Positions 1-8,445 of a stretch of DNA of 64,000 nt are shown one piece after another. The stretch comes from Trichomonas vaginalis G3 (Eukaryota; Parabasalia; Trichomonadida; Trichomonadidae). The translations under genes were made by a program, and so were the position numbers. Each line of letters starts with the position of its first letter. Position 1 is the first letter of the stretch. The notes under the pieces were generated by a model. It searched no databases, was not told where the DNA came from, and worked only from the letters and a program-made list of their open reading frames with translations. The DNA lies in NCBI RefSeq assembly GCF_026262505.1, contig NC_067206.1, forward strand, positions 558,001-622,000, read 5' to 3'.

Positions 1-1
1 A

Positions 2-334
2 TCTGTTCCATACGTATGTTATGGTAATTGTTTGTACATTGAGTCTAAAATAGCTAATGTCACAGGCATTTCAGGAGTTAATAGTAAAGGTTCAGTAGAA
101 TATAAATCCTTCTGTTATGCAGTCAATTCAATGTTCATTCCAAACGTTCCTGTCATAGCAACTCATTTAGGTAAATGGGTTCGCATTAGTCCTCATAATT
201 TGAAAGACATGCAATTCAGACTAGTTGACTTTCAGGGCGAGCCTGTAGAACTGAAGGCACCAGTGCGAATGACTGTTGAAGTTGACTTTTTAGAAAATAT
301 TAAATGCAACAGCTTACAGAGAACTCAGAGCTAA
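2..334 (+). CDS. Minor-capsid (penton-like) protein of element C, partial
   Basis: The reading frame is open to the left edge of the window, so only the C-terminal part is seen. Near the end it has the pattern LVDFQGEPVELKAPVRMTVE, alternating strands with a 'D-x-G-x-P-V-x-L' turn, matching the protein at 13.44-13.68 kb in Maverick A (LVDANFVPVKL). This strand pattern is typical of the C-terminus of single jelly-roll minor capsid proteins in Polintons and virophages, which would sit at capsid vertices. The assignment rests on pattern, not on a full fold, so it is tentative. Confidence 0.45.
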   Translation, partial: SVPYVCYGNCLYIESKIANVTGISGVNSKGSVEYKSFCYAVNSMFIPNVPVIATHLGKWVRISPHNLKDMQFRLVDFQGEPVELKAPVRMTVEVDFLENIKCNSLQRTQS

Positions 335-345
335 AAATATAAAGT

Positions 346-531
346 ATGAATGTTATGTTATTAGGTCATGAACTTTGGTTGTTGCTGTTTGATGAAACAA
401 ATGAATTAGTTATGTCAGTCAAGAGAACAGAAAAATATTGTGTTAGTGAAAACTGCACCAAGTCAATAAGATTAGGTTTGCATTATGAAGATGAGTTCGA
501 TACTGTTGAAGAAGTTTTGGATAGATATTAA
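346..531 (+). CDS. Small hypothetical protein of element C
   Basis: A 61-residue open frame starting 11 bases after the preceding stop. It has a short hydrophobic stretch near the N-terminus (LWLLLF) and an acidic C-terminus. It loosely resembles the 55-residue frame at 14289-14456 in Maverick A, which also lies next to the minor-capsid region. No function recognised. Confidence 0.35.
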   Translation: MNVMLLGHELWLLLFDETNELVMSVKRTEKYCVSENCTKSIRLGLHYEDEFDTVEEVLDRY

Positions 532-558
532 AATTGCTTTAATTTACTAAAACATATT

Positions 559-1152
559 TCAAGCAAAGTTTATATTCTGTTGAAAGTTTGTATACTCGTT
601 CGAATATTTATACTTAAACTCAACTCCTGGAGTACCTGGTATTTCAATGATGCGGATGTTACCTATTTTCATGAATGGTGGCGTTTGACCACAGCATTCG
701 ATTTCAGGGTCGAGATAGTCAATGACACATTGTTTCCCTGTTATTCGTGAGATAACATTTTCAAGGTCCTCCTTTGTTAGAATTATTTGGTTCTTACTTA
801 TAAGATTTGTCAAAAGCTTCTTATCGTCTTTGAGTAAAATTGTTTGGTATAACTGAAGAAGGTAATGGTCTACGTTATCTGAAGGATTTGTTTGAACATT
901 TGTGTAAGGGTTGTCGTTGGCTTCTCTTGAAAGAATTTGGTCCAGTGGTGGATACTCTAACTTAACATCTGATGTAGCGTTAGCGTTTGAAGCTGTGTTT
1001 AAATTCACGGATTTCAGCTCTGGTTCTGGCTCTTTCAAACACTCCGAACTATAATTCTTTATGACAATATTGTTTGTCGTTCGTGAGTCAACATTTGATG
1101 TTGGTTCAATTGGAACATTAACGGCACCAGCTAAGATGGATTTGCTTCTCAT
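559..1152 (-). CDS. Conserved Maverick protein with CCG motif (element C)
   Basis: A 197-residue protein of unknown function. The C-terminal third contains an acidic stretch followed by ECCG and alternating hydrophobic residues, closely paralleling the Maverick A protein at 14.5-15.0 kb (DIGCCG). The N-terminal half is polar, rich in Asn, Thr and Ser, and probably disordered. Its presence beside the capsid-type gene in both families suggests a conserved virion or assembly role, which is inference. The frame is uninterrupted here. Confidence 0.55.
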   Translation of the reverse strand: MRSKSILAGAVNVPIEPTSNVDSRTTNNIVIKNYSSECLKEPEPELKSVNLNTASNANATSDVKLEYPPLDQILSREANDNPYTNVQTNPSDNVDHYLLQLYQTILLKDDKKLLTNLISKNQIILTKEDLENVISRITGKQCVIDYLDPEIECCGQTPPFMKIGNIRIIEIPGTPGVEFKYKYSNEYTNFQQNINFA

Positions 1153-1316
1153 TTCATATAGAATAAAAACCTTTTATATGTATGAAATGAACAATATACT
1201 CGACAAGGGTTTGAATGTAAAGCTAACGAATGAAAATATTGTTGAATTCACTGAGACAGGTGTGTGTATAAAGATGTAGAACTACTGAACAAAAGAGCAA
1301 GGGAAGAAGCAGGAAT

Positions 1317-1577
1317 ATGAACAAAGGGTGGAAGCCTATAAAAATTTATGTCAATGATGGCTCAGGAGGTTCAAACATAAAGTATGCAGAAAGTTATAGA
1401 GTTTATGCTCTCAAAGGTGAAAAGCCTTCATTTAAGAACAGCTATTCTAACGCATATCCTCAAAAGCTAACGGATGGGGAAGTGGATGATATGAATGACA
1501 GCAAAAATATTAACAGAAATGGCGACAGAGATGCATGGAATTTGTTTACCATCAGTCAATTGAAGGTTAAACTTTAA
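1317..1577 (+). CDS. Small hypothetical protein of element C
   Basis: An 86-residue polar frame beginning with ATG, convergent with and almost touching the ATPase remnant on the other strand. A shorter frame (about 1190-1279) precedes it on the same strand. No domain recognised. Confidence 0.3.
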   Translation: MNKGWKPIKIYVNDGSGGSNIKYAESYRVYALKGEKPSFKNSYSNAYPQKLTDGEVDDMNDSKNINRNGDRDAWNLFTISQLKVKL

Positions 1578-2440
1578 AACAATGTTGGTCGTTCCCATGG
1601 AATATTTTTGACTTTAATGGTATTAGTCATGATATGAATCTCAAGGTATGAACGAGGAGAGATGAGAGACTTATATGCTTCCCAAATTTCTTCAAAAGGT
1701 AATGTTATACCTGACTGTTTCCAAATGAGTTCAATATCATAACGTGAGAAACCTTGAAAGATAACGAAGTCAGTTATGAGACGTTTTATGTTTAAAGCAA
1801 GAAAAGCCATGTTTGCATAAGTATTGCTACAGTTAAATGGTAATGTCTGACTTTAGTTATGATGTTAGCTAATGGTGAGTCAGGCTTTGACACTAAACCT
1901 TTTCCGGCGAAGTCGTCACAAACGAGCAGAGTGTTTGAAGGATACTTTTTGAAGGGGTATTTTGAAAGTTTTGACAGAATGTAGTTTGTCAGTCGTTTCA
2001 TATCGTAAACTCCTGAGTATGACGTAAGTGGTGTTTGTCAATAATTCTTTCCATCTCTCAGAAGTCTTTTGCATTCCTGACTGTATAAATTCAACGATGG
2101 CATAATATTTCTCTTACGTCGAATGTAACGTTGAAGAAATTCAATGAGTTCACTGTCTGGAACTTTAACGACAGATGCTTGAACTTTACTCATAATGTTT
2201 TCGCTGTTGAGTCCATAGAGTCTGAAGTTGCTGATATAATGATTTGGTCATAGTAAGAGTCGTTTCCTAAACGCTCTGTTATGAGTATATGACGAATGAG
2301 GTTAATGTCTTACCTGAACCCATCTTTCCACAATAGAAATACACACCATTTGAACAGAACTCATAATCTTTGCTGAAAGGAAGAATAGAGAAGAGTTAAG
2401 TTTGTCTGTAGTTTCATTCATGTCTTCATCTACGTCATGT
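1574..2440 (-). pseudogene. A32-type packaging ATPase remnant of element C
   Basis: Diverged relative of the packaging ATPases of Mavericks A and B. The Walker B-like segment LLVCDDFAG aligns with LLILDDFAS of the B copy, and the C-terminal segment (KRLITDFVIFQGFSRYDIE) aligns with KRILTDIILFPGLSEDDFM. In Polintons this FtsK/HerA-superfamily ATPase would pump DNA into the capsid. The gene is broken, with about two breaks. Confidence 0.7.
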
Positions 2441-2470
2441 ATTAAATGCTTCATTTTATCTCCATTAAAA

Positions 2471-2680
2471 ATGCAAGTCAGAAATATTCAGAATATAGCA
2501 CCGAGTCTAACTGACAAGAGTATAAAGATATACTATGAACATGTTATGATGAAACCAACCAAAATTCAAGAAAGTCAGTATACTTATGAATATCCAAGAC
2601 ACTGGGTAGAGTATGTAGGAGGTGAGAAAGCTATTGAAATAACAGTTGAAGTATTCCAGCAGGAAGAACAATATTATTGA
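2471..2680 (+). CDS. Small hypothetical protein of element C
   Basis: A 69-residue frame. The ATG is preceded by ATTAAAA, the TAAA(A)ATG arrangement seen before many genes of these elements. It ends overlapping the next frame by a few bases, which suggests coupled genes or one broken gene. No domain recognised. Confidence 0.4.
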   Translation: MQVRNIQNIAPSLTDKSIKIYYEHVMMKPTKIQESQYTYEYPRHWVEYVGGEKAIEITVEVFQQEEQYY

Positions 2681-3330
2681 AGAACTTTAATGTTTTGAGA
2701 TATAATGATGAAACAAAGAAGCAAGATAGTTTTCCTGTTGCTGTGTATGTGAACTTAGATACAGGAGATGACATGAAAGTTTTTAATACAAAGCTTCAAA
2801 CGGTAGTGAGAGAACAACTTACTGCGGAAGGACATCCATTACCTTCAGAAGTTACCATAGCATATAATTTTGAAACAAACTCAATAGATTTTAAAGTCGT
2901 CTCTGCAAAGAAGTCAGGATTTACATTTAATGAAGCAGATGTATATTCGAATGAAAACTTCAAAGCTATTGCATGGTTAGATAATGACGATTGCTTTAAG
3001 AAAATATTTAAATACAGTGACTCAACGATGTCAATAGATGACCTTCGTGGAATGTTACCATCGACGTTTACAGTAGAAGGTTCAGCAGGATTGCTTACAA
3101 GATTGTCAATTGGTGGTATTTGGTCTCGTGAGAACATTGTTATAAAATCCAGTATAAGTGAATTTGCTGAAGAATCTATATTATGTCTTTCAAACTACAT
3201 GTATTCGCCGCCGAAGCATTATAGTATAACAAACTTTGTCAGTAAGTTTAACATAAGACTTGTCGAACCTTCTTCAATGAAAGATGTTGTGCTACCTAAA
3301 ACGGAAAGGATGGACTCATTATTGAGATGA
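2677..3330 (+). CDS. Structural-like Maverick family protein (element C member)
   Basis: About 217 residues with no clear ATG at the upstream end; the first in-frame ATG is about 32 codons in. The second half (from about residue 148) contains a series of beta-strand-like segments resembling the C-terminal half of the proteins at 6880-7739 (A) and 48077-48928 (B): an N-I/V-V-x-S-x-F/I-x-F-L-C-L pattern, then a PP turn and an F-x-V/I segment. Function unknown; a virion role is inferred from conservation in all three elements. Confidence 0.45.
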   Translation: MKNFNVLRYNDETKKQDSFPVAVYVNLDTGDDMKVFNTKLQTVVREQLTAEGHPLPSEVTIAYNFETNSIDFKVVSAKKSGFTFNEADVYSNENFKAIAWLDNDDCFKKIFKYSDSTMSIDDLRGMLPSTFTVEGSAGLLTRLSIGGIWSRENIVIKSSISEFAEESILCLSNYMYSPPKHYSITNFVSKFNIRLVEPSSMKDVVLPKTERMDSLLR

Positions 3331-3347
3331 TTTTAATAGCATATTAA

Positions 3348-3578
3348 ATGAGCTTGTTCTTGAAGGTCATTCATGATGAAATAACTGTTGTAGAAGATGT
3401 TAGCAATTGTTCAGACATTTTGAAGCGTATAGATGATATAAGAAATAAGTTAGATAGACCGCAAAGCGGTGAGGGCGAAGCCCGTGAGAACGTTTATGTT
3501 TCATTGACTTTCTCCAGTAACGAGAACTTTTATGAGATAATATTGAAGAGAGATGATTTTAATATGGGTAAATGGTAG
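3348..3578 (+). CDS. Small hypothetical protein of element C
   Basis: A 76-residue frame whose ATG sits in ATATTAAATG. It is mostly polar with an acidic first half, and its end overlaps the start of the next gene. No family recognised. Confidence 0.4.
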   Translation: MSLFLKVIHDEITVVEDVSNCSDILKRIDDIRNKLDRPQSGEGEARENVYVSLTFSSNENFYEIILKRDDFNMGKW

Positions 3579-4089
3579 CTTGGGCAGCTTTAGGCGCAAT
3601 GGGAACAAAAGCATTAGCATTTGGAGCAAAAGCACTTGGAGCTTATGACGCAGTAAATAAAATGAGTGGAGGAAGGGTTTCAAGACATTAGATGCAAATA
3701 AAGGAAAGATTGGAGGCTGGGTTGCAAAGAAGTTAAGATTAAATAAAATAGGGCTCATAAATAAAGCATCCAATTTGGTTGCGACTGAGTCAGAAAATGC
3801 TTTAGGAAAGGACGATGAGTTTGCAAAACACGCAAAAGACTTTAATGACCAGATGAAAGGTGAAACAATGCATTTAAATAGAGTCGATGGAACTAAAGAA
3901 AATGTTTCTTCTCCACCAGTAGTTCTTCCGTATGGTCCCTATGGAATGTATGGAAACCCTTACGAAAGACCATTTGACCCATTGACTGGTGGAAGTAACT
4001 GGTATCATTACGGACGAAGAAGAAAGACAGTCAAGTTGGAGACAGACGTGAAGAAAGCAACTAAAAGAAACCAAGGAAGAGAGTTATAA
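3573..4089 (+). pseudogene. Amphipathic Ala/Gly-rich virion-like protein of element C
   Basis: Starts MVAWAALGAMGTKALAFGAK, an Ala/Gly-rich amphipathic N-terminus like MGLFGALAGVASRFLP of Mavericks A and B. The C-terminal part is rich in Pro, Tyr and Gly and ends very basic. Proteins of this kind in Polintons and adenoviruses (pVI- or pX-like) are capsid-internal membrane-active or cement proteins; that role is inferred only from the helix pattern. The gene looks broken, with about one break. Confidence 0.4.
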
Positions 4090-4094
4090 AGCAA

Positions 4095-4170
4095 TGAATT
4101 CAACAGGGTGAAAAAACAGGTGAAAAAAGAGGTGAGATCTCACCACTTCACCTAAATTTAAATGGATGTT
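4095..4170. repeat. GGTGAAAAAA iterons and GGTGAGATCTCACC palindrome (element C)
   Basis: Two GGTGAAAAAA-type repeats, a perfect 14-base palindrome GGTGAGATCTCACC and an inverted TTCACCT. The same motif set occurs in Maverick A (7.74-8.27 kb) and B (55.69-57.35 kb), so it is conserved across two Maverick families. Confidence 0.8.
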
Positions 4171-4245
4171 TTCATACGTGTGAGGGTGGTGATATCATTA
4201 ATTTTTTTTTATTTTTAAGTTATTTTTTTTTTATTTTTATGTAAA

Positions 4246-4570
4246 TGACGAAAACTATTGAGATAACAAACTACAAGGTCATGAGTTCAAGAATTTGTTC
4301 TTCGTTCCTCGTGAAAATACATTCTATCAGATACGAGGGAGAAAGGGTAAAGTTAGTTTGAGCGTTTATGAAGGAATGAAGAATGGAAAGTTTATACAAG
4401 CATACGATACAAACGGTAAACGTGTTTCATTAGCTTTGTCAAAACTTACAGGTATAAACTATGACAGTGATTTTGACTCTGACGATTGGAGCGACAGCAG
4501 CGATACTGAAGAATATGAACTATTGTGTGAAGCACAGCAATGGGAAGAGTTGCAATACTTTTGTAAGTGA
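4246..4570 (+). pseudogene. Acidic-tailed hypothetical protein of element C
   Basis: An ATG preceded by TTATGTAA opens a small gene whose larger part encodes a basic middle and a strongly acidic tail rich in Asp and Ser, then EEYELLCEAQQWEEL. No family recognised. It appears to have about one break. It is the last gene before the right end of element C. Confidence 0.35.
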
Positions 4571-4694
4571 GAACGTTTATTTTTACAGTAGTGAGGTGAA
4601 GTGGTTGGCGGCTTTATAAATATTTAAGGTTAAGTTGGTGTTTGTGTTTGTGTTGTAAAATATACGTTACTGGTTTTGTAAAGTGTCAAAACAG

Positions 4695-4750
4695 CTAAGT
4701 TGTGTACGGAGGCGCGCAGTGCCTCAGTACACGACTTAGGTATACTAACT
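4695..4750. repeat. Right terminal repeat region of element C
   Basis: Contains a GC-rich palindromic block (TGTACGGAGGCGCGC and GCCTCAGTACA) followed by the inferred terminus ...TATACTAACT. A and B likewise carry a palindrome (GGCACTTCGTGCC) a few bases inside an AGGTAGT terminus. The matching left repeat of element C is outside the window, so the call rests on position and resemblance. Confidence 0.6.
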
Positions 4751-5551
4751 CATGTTTGCCTAAAACTTCATAATATTCTCTTGTATACTTTCTTCTATTT
4801 TTACGAACACGAATGTGAGTACCTGTCGGGTTCCCATTGTTGTCATAGTCAATAGTATTTTCATATGGGTCGCGTTTAGGTATTTCTATTTTTACTTTGT
4901 CACCTTTCTGAAGTTTGAAGCCCGGCATTCTTTCTTGTTTGTCTCTTTTGACTAAATTATTAAATATATAGTCTTTCTCTAAGTCAGGGTTGTTTTTCAT
5001 TTCTTCGGGGGAGTGGTTTCCCAAACCTTTTTGTTTACGGCTATTGTAAATATTTAAAACTTGTCTCATCTTTGCCATGGAGAAGTGTCTATATTTGTCG
5101 TCATATGACATTTCATTTGCTTCACCACCATGTGGTTGGTTAAGTCTCTTAACATTTTTATACAACCGTCAATGACACCAAGAGCAGAATGGTTTTGGTC
5201 GACAATGAAATATTGGTTTACATTTTTTGAACGCAGATAGTTTTTAATATCGTCTGATTTGAAAGAACTTTCACAGTCAGATGTCAGTTTTGTTGGATGG
5301 TATTTGTCAACGAATATTGTCAAAGCAGTTTTCACATCTAAAATATTTTTGGACCATAATGGTATGGCTTCACAGTATCTTGTGTTTTGACCGACAAATA
5401 TTAGCCAGTATGGTGGTCCATCTGTTCTAACTCTCGGAATGTTTTCCAAGATATCCATAAACCAAGCATTTGGTGTTGAACTAAAGATTTTTACCATGAG
5501 TGCTTTCTTTGTCGCTTTAGAAACATAGGGGTCCTTGTTTGGATTCGTCAT
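4751..5551 (-). pseudogene. Retroviral-type integrase of Maverick A, interrupted by element C
   Basis: Relative of the Polinton c-integrase (rve fold, DDE superfamily). Recognisable segments are WFMDILENIP, a YWLIFVGQNTRYCEA strand block, LTSDCESSF and a VDQNHSALG block, followed by a basic SH3-like C-terminal region. The Maverick B copy is at 50348-51305. The enzyme would join the element ends to host DNA. The gene starts 17 bp from the divergent neighbour at 5569. Element C lies within its 3' part, and the rest is broken. Confidence 0.85.
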
Positions 5552-5568
5552 TTTTTAACCCATAAGAA

Positions 5569-5970
5569 ATGGGTTTATTTGGCGCATTAGCAGGAGTTGC
5601 ATCCAGATTTTTGCCCGCAGTGGGAACAATAGCCAGAGGTGTATTTGGAGTTGGAAGGAAGATTTTGAGTACATTAGGTATACTTAAAGAGAAAGCACAA
5701 CCTATTATACAAACTGTACAGAAAGGTTGGGATGTAGCACGAGATGCAACAAATCTTATTCCAAATCCTGAAACAAGAGGAAAAGTTCAAGGATGGATGG
5801 ACAATGTAGGAAGACAAGCAGGAAACTATTATAACAAAGCAAATGACTACTATAACCAAGCAGGACACTATATGGACCAAGGTGAAAGATTCTTTAACAG
5901 AGGATATAACCATGCACAACAGTGGGTAAACAATAACCAACCGCAACCACCTCAAACTTGGGGAATGTAA
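5569..5970 (+). CDS. Amphipathic virion-like protein, Maverick A
   Basis: A 133-residue protein starting MGLFGALAGVASRFLPAVG, a Gly/Ala-rich amphipathic segment, then a helical middle and a Tyr/Asn/Gln-rich repeat region (residues about 80-125) with repeated YYN motifs. Maverick B has the same protein at 51323-51736. The layout resembles small internal capsid proteins of adenovirus/Polinton type (membrane-active pVI-like); that role is inference. It is divergent from the integrase gene, with only 17 bp between them, and is followed by two small genes sharing an upstream motif. Confidence 0.6.
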   Translation: MGLFGALAGVASRFLPAVGTIARGVFGVGRKILSTLGILKEKAQPIIQTVQKGWDVARDATNLIPNPETRGKVQGWMDNVGRQAGNYYNKANDYYNQAGHYMDQGERFFNRGYNHAQQWVNNNQPQPPQTWGM

Positions 5971-5989
5971 AATTTTTTACTGAGATGAA

Positions 5990-6142
5990 ATGAACAATAC
6001 AGCATTGAGACAAATGGGTTCAAGATGGATTTGTCGGCTTCCAGCAGTTACACAACGTGTTTGTAAAGTTCTTCCTATACCTCAGGAAGTTTTAGACCGA
6101 CTTAAAAAACCTAAACAACCAGTTGAAAACAAACCAAACTAA
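5990..6142 (+). CDS. 50-residue conserved Maverick protein (A)
   Basis: A short gene conserved in Maverick B at 51743-51895 with only a few changes. It starts MNNTALRQMGSRWICRLPAV and is basic and Pro-containing. The ATG ends the motif TTTTACTGAGATGAAATG, which also precedes the next gene. Conservation of frame and upstream motif in both copies supports it as real. Function unknown. Confidence 0.6.
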   Translation: MNNTALRQMGSRWICRLPAVTQRVCKVLPIPQEVLDRLKKPKQPVENKPN

Positions 6143-6161
6143 AATTTTTTACTGAGATGAA

Positions 6162-6746
6162 ATGACCGAAGAAGTTGAAACGGTAGATTTGACACCACAA
6201 ACAAAAAGTTCAGAACCATTGTCAAAACCTGTCAAAGAACTTACAGATGAAGAGAAAAATTCAATAATAGAAAGTGCCAGGTCTGGAAATACAAACTCTA
6301 ACTACAAAGTCACTTTTCATAAAAATGGAACGGCTAGTATCTCAAAAAAGAAACAGACTCTCACAAATAAAATATTGAAGTCTGAAGGAGCTTTCGAGAC
6401 AACAGATGGAAAAGTTTACTTCACTGACCAACAGTTCATTATAGAACATCTCATTGACTTAGAGTCGAAATATTCTAAACTTTACAACAAACACAAAAAG
6501 TTGAAAGGAAAACAAAAACAAATGGCATATGATATTTATGAAGATGTTGACGACACAACTGTTCCTGCAAGTGAAGTAAAGTCAGAGGAACCGAAAAGTG
6601 ACGAAAAACCGATAGAAGAAGAAAAACCAAAAACTGAAGATAAACCAAAACCAAAGTTTAGTTTGGAAACTAAACCAAGTCAACCTTCATTAGCTGGTAT
6701 GGGTTGGCGTCAAAGACTTATGGCAGCAGGCGGTTATGTAAAGTAA
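6162..6746 (+). CDS. Lys/Glu-rich hypothetical protein, Maverick A
   Basis: 194 residues, highly charged, with a central helical part (about residues 75-125) and a Pro/Glu/Lys-rich tail of repeated EEKPK and KPK motifs. It ends in a conserved GMGWRQRLMAAGGYVK. The same gene in B is 51915-52499 with few changes. The ATG carries the TTTTACTGAGATGAAATG motif. No enzyme motif is visible; a scaffold-like role would be a guess. Confidence 0.55.
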   Translation: MTEEVETVDLTPQTKSSEPLSKPVKELTDEEKNSIIESARSGNTNSNYKVTFHKNGTASISKKKQTLTNKILKSEGAFETTDGKVYFTDQQFIIEHLIDLESKYSKLYNKHKKLKGKQKQMAYDIYEDVDDTTVPASEVKSEEPKSDEKPIEEEKPKTEDKPKPKFSLETKPSQPSLAGMGWRQRLMAAGGYVK

Positions 6747-6775
6747 AGAAAAATATTTTTTTATTTTATTTGAAA

Positions 6776-6880
6776 TGTACGCTGAGTTTGTTGGAGAAGA
6801 CCGTTGGGAAACTTGTTTGTTAGATGAGAAATATGAAATGGCATACCATTTTAAAACAATATATTTTTACATATATTAAA
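6776..6880 (+). CDS. Tiny ORF ahead of the structural-like gene (A)
   Basis: A 34-codon frame starting MYAEFVGEDRW, preceded by TTTATTTGAA and ending just before the next ATG. The corresponding place in Maverick B differs in sequence, so coding status is uncertain. Confidence 0.25.
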
Positions 6881-7739
6881 TGCTTCAGGTTGAAAAACAA
6901 AGAACAAAAGTAGCAGATACAAAACCGTTAGACTATATCTTTACAAATGCTGGTAGGACTATTTCAGATGAAGAAATTTCATCCGAGCATACAGGTTTGA
7001 CTATCCAATTCGTTGGCTTCAAAGTCCTTCAGATGCAAAGGCAATAGGATTTAGAAGAGTTTTGTTTTCAAATAGAACTAACGCATTTATGTTCGCAGTA
7101 TATTTTCATGGGCAGTATAAAGGTTCTGATGGTCTAATAGACAAATTTGACGAAATGAGAATCTTTACAGTTCGTTCAGACGAAAGTCTTGAGAAAACTC
7201 TAAATGACTTTCAAACTCAAATGAACAAATATTATTGGGAATTTCAAGAAAAATACGACTCTTTACTAAATGGAACATACTATCTGAAACTAGAATATGA
7301 CAAGATGAACTCCACCGTTTCATTTCAAAAGATTGAAATTAACCCTCCAAGAGATACAGAGTTTTTATTTTGGAAAGTAGACAAACGTTCTTGGGCACAA
7401 TTTCTTCGGTTACTAAACCAGAACGAACCATTACCACCAGATGGTCCATTTAAATTTATACTTCCACCAGCAGATTTGACAGTTTATAGAAACGTGTTTG
7501 ACCCTCAAAATGTTATGTGCCATGCAAGTTTCAGTTCAAGCAACAATAGTTTTCTATGTATTGGTAAGGACTTTTATGACTTTGCTTCTAAATTCTACGA
7601 ACCACCTAGTAACAGTTTCTCTGACTTTCAAGTTTGGTTCACAACAAATGGTGTGCAACATATTCTTCCATTGTACTATGACTTTTATCTCGAATTGTCT
7701 TTCATATATAACTACGGAAAAGTGCTGAAAAAGTATTGA
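6880..7739 (+). pseudogene. Structural-like Maverick family protein (A member)
   Basis: Begins MLQVEKQRTKVADTKPLDYI at an ATG in ATATTAAATG and runs to a stop at 7739. The C-terminal part (NSFLCIGKDFYDF, YEPPSNSFSDFQVWFTTNG) matches both the direct copy in B (54828-55685) and a diverged paralogue in B on the other strand (48077-48928, MLSIEKENSRVATTKPLDEL). The mainly beta pattern and two paralogues per element suggest a virion component, but no named family is recognised. Broken, with about one break. Confidence 0.5.
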
Positions 7740-7740
7740 A

Positions 7741-8290
7741 AAATAAAGTTTAGGTGAAGTGGTGAGATCTCACCTCTTTTTTCACCTGTTTTTTCACCTC
7801 TTTTTTCACCTAATTTTTCACCCGTTGAATTTTGTATAAAAACCAACCGCCGGAATTCAGACTGTTGCTATATTCTTCACAAAATGCTTGTTTTGAGGTC
7901 GAGCCACTTTTGGCTCCACCGTATTCTTTCAACCAAAACTCATGAAATTTGGTCATTTTTCAGCAAAAATATATTTTAGGTGAAGAGGTTAGAGAAAATC
8001 TACCCTAAAATATATTTTTGCCGAATTCTGTATAAAATTCTGAGTAAAATGACATATGGAACACATACTTTTTCAGTAAGGACATATGAGGTGAAAAAAG
8101 AGGTGAGAAAACGGGTTAGATCTCACCTCTTCACCTAAAATATATTTTTGCCGAATTCTGTATAAAATTCTGAGTAAAATGACATATGGAACACATACTT
8201 TTTCAGTAAGGACATATGAGGTGAAAAAAGAGGTGAGAAAACGGGTGAGATATACCCTTATACCCTAAAATATATTTTTGCTGAAAAAAA
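7741..8290. repeat. Iteron/palindrome cluster of Maverick A
   Basis: Non-coding. It holds GGTGAGATCTCACC, many TTTTTTCACCT/AGGTGAAAAAA repeats in both orientations, and a 130-bp unit repeated in tandem (about 8002-8261) that itself carries ATATATTTTTGC, TCTGAGTAAAATG and GGTGAAAAAAGAGGTGAG. The block separates the structural-like gene from the KilA-N genes. It could be a replication origin, a regulatory region or terminators. Confidence 0.75.
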
Positions 8291-8323
8291 TGACCAAATT
8301 TCATTATATAACTGTTATTTTTG

Positions 8324-8347
8324 ACGAAGTGAACTTTTGCACTTCGT
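8324..8347. promoter_or_regulatory. Hairpin ACGAAGTG/CACTTCGT before KilA-N gene
   Basis: Perfect 8-bp stem with an 8-base loop, followed by an A-run. Maverick B keeps related versions (TACGAAGAG / CACTTCGTC) twice within a tandem duplication near 57.4-57.65 kb. It lies about 100 bp before the KilA-N/GIY-YIG gene. Confidence 0.5.
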
Positions 8348-8445
8348 AAAAAAAAATCCCTGAAATCATATCTTTTATACAAAATAGAAAAAATAACGTT
8401 AGTTTTTTTAAAAAATATTTTTTATCTTGTATGTAAAGACAGAAA

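Larger units (their letters stand above)
1..4750. mobile_element. Maverick/Polinton element C, right-hand part, nested in Maverick A
   Basis: A fragment of a Maverick (Polinton) family different from A and B. It holds a minor-capsid-like gene, a packaging ATPase relative, a member of the structural-like family also found in A and B, and a small amphipathic protein, in its own gene order. The right end is placed at 4750 for two reasons. Close similarity to the integrase gene of Maverick B starts just after it. Read inward, the end starts AGTTAGTATA, resembling the AGGTAGTGGG ends of A and B, and a GC-rich palindrome follows at about 4700-4738. The left end lies outside the window. Several genes look broken. 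Divergence from A and B shows a separate lineage, but its insertion postdates A. Confidence 0.8.
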
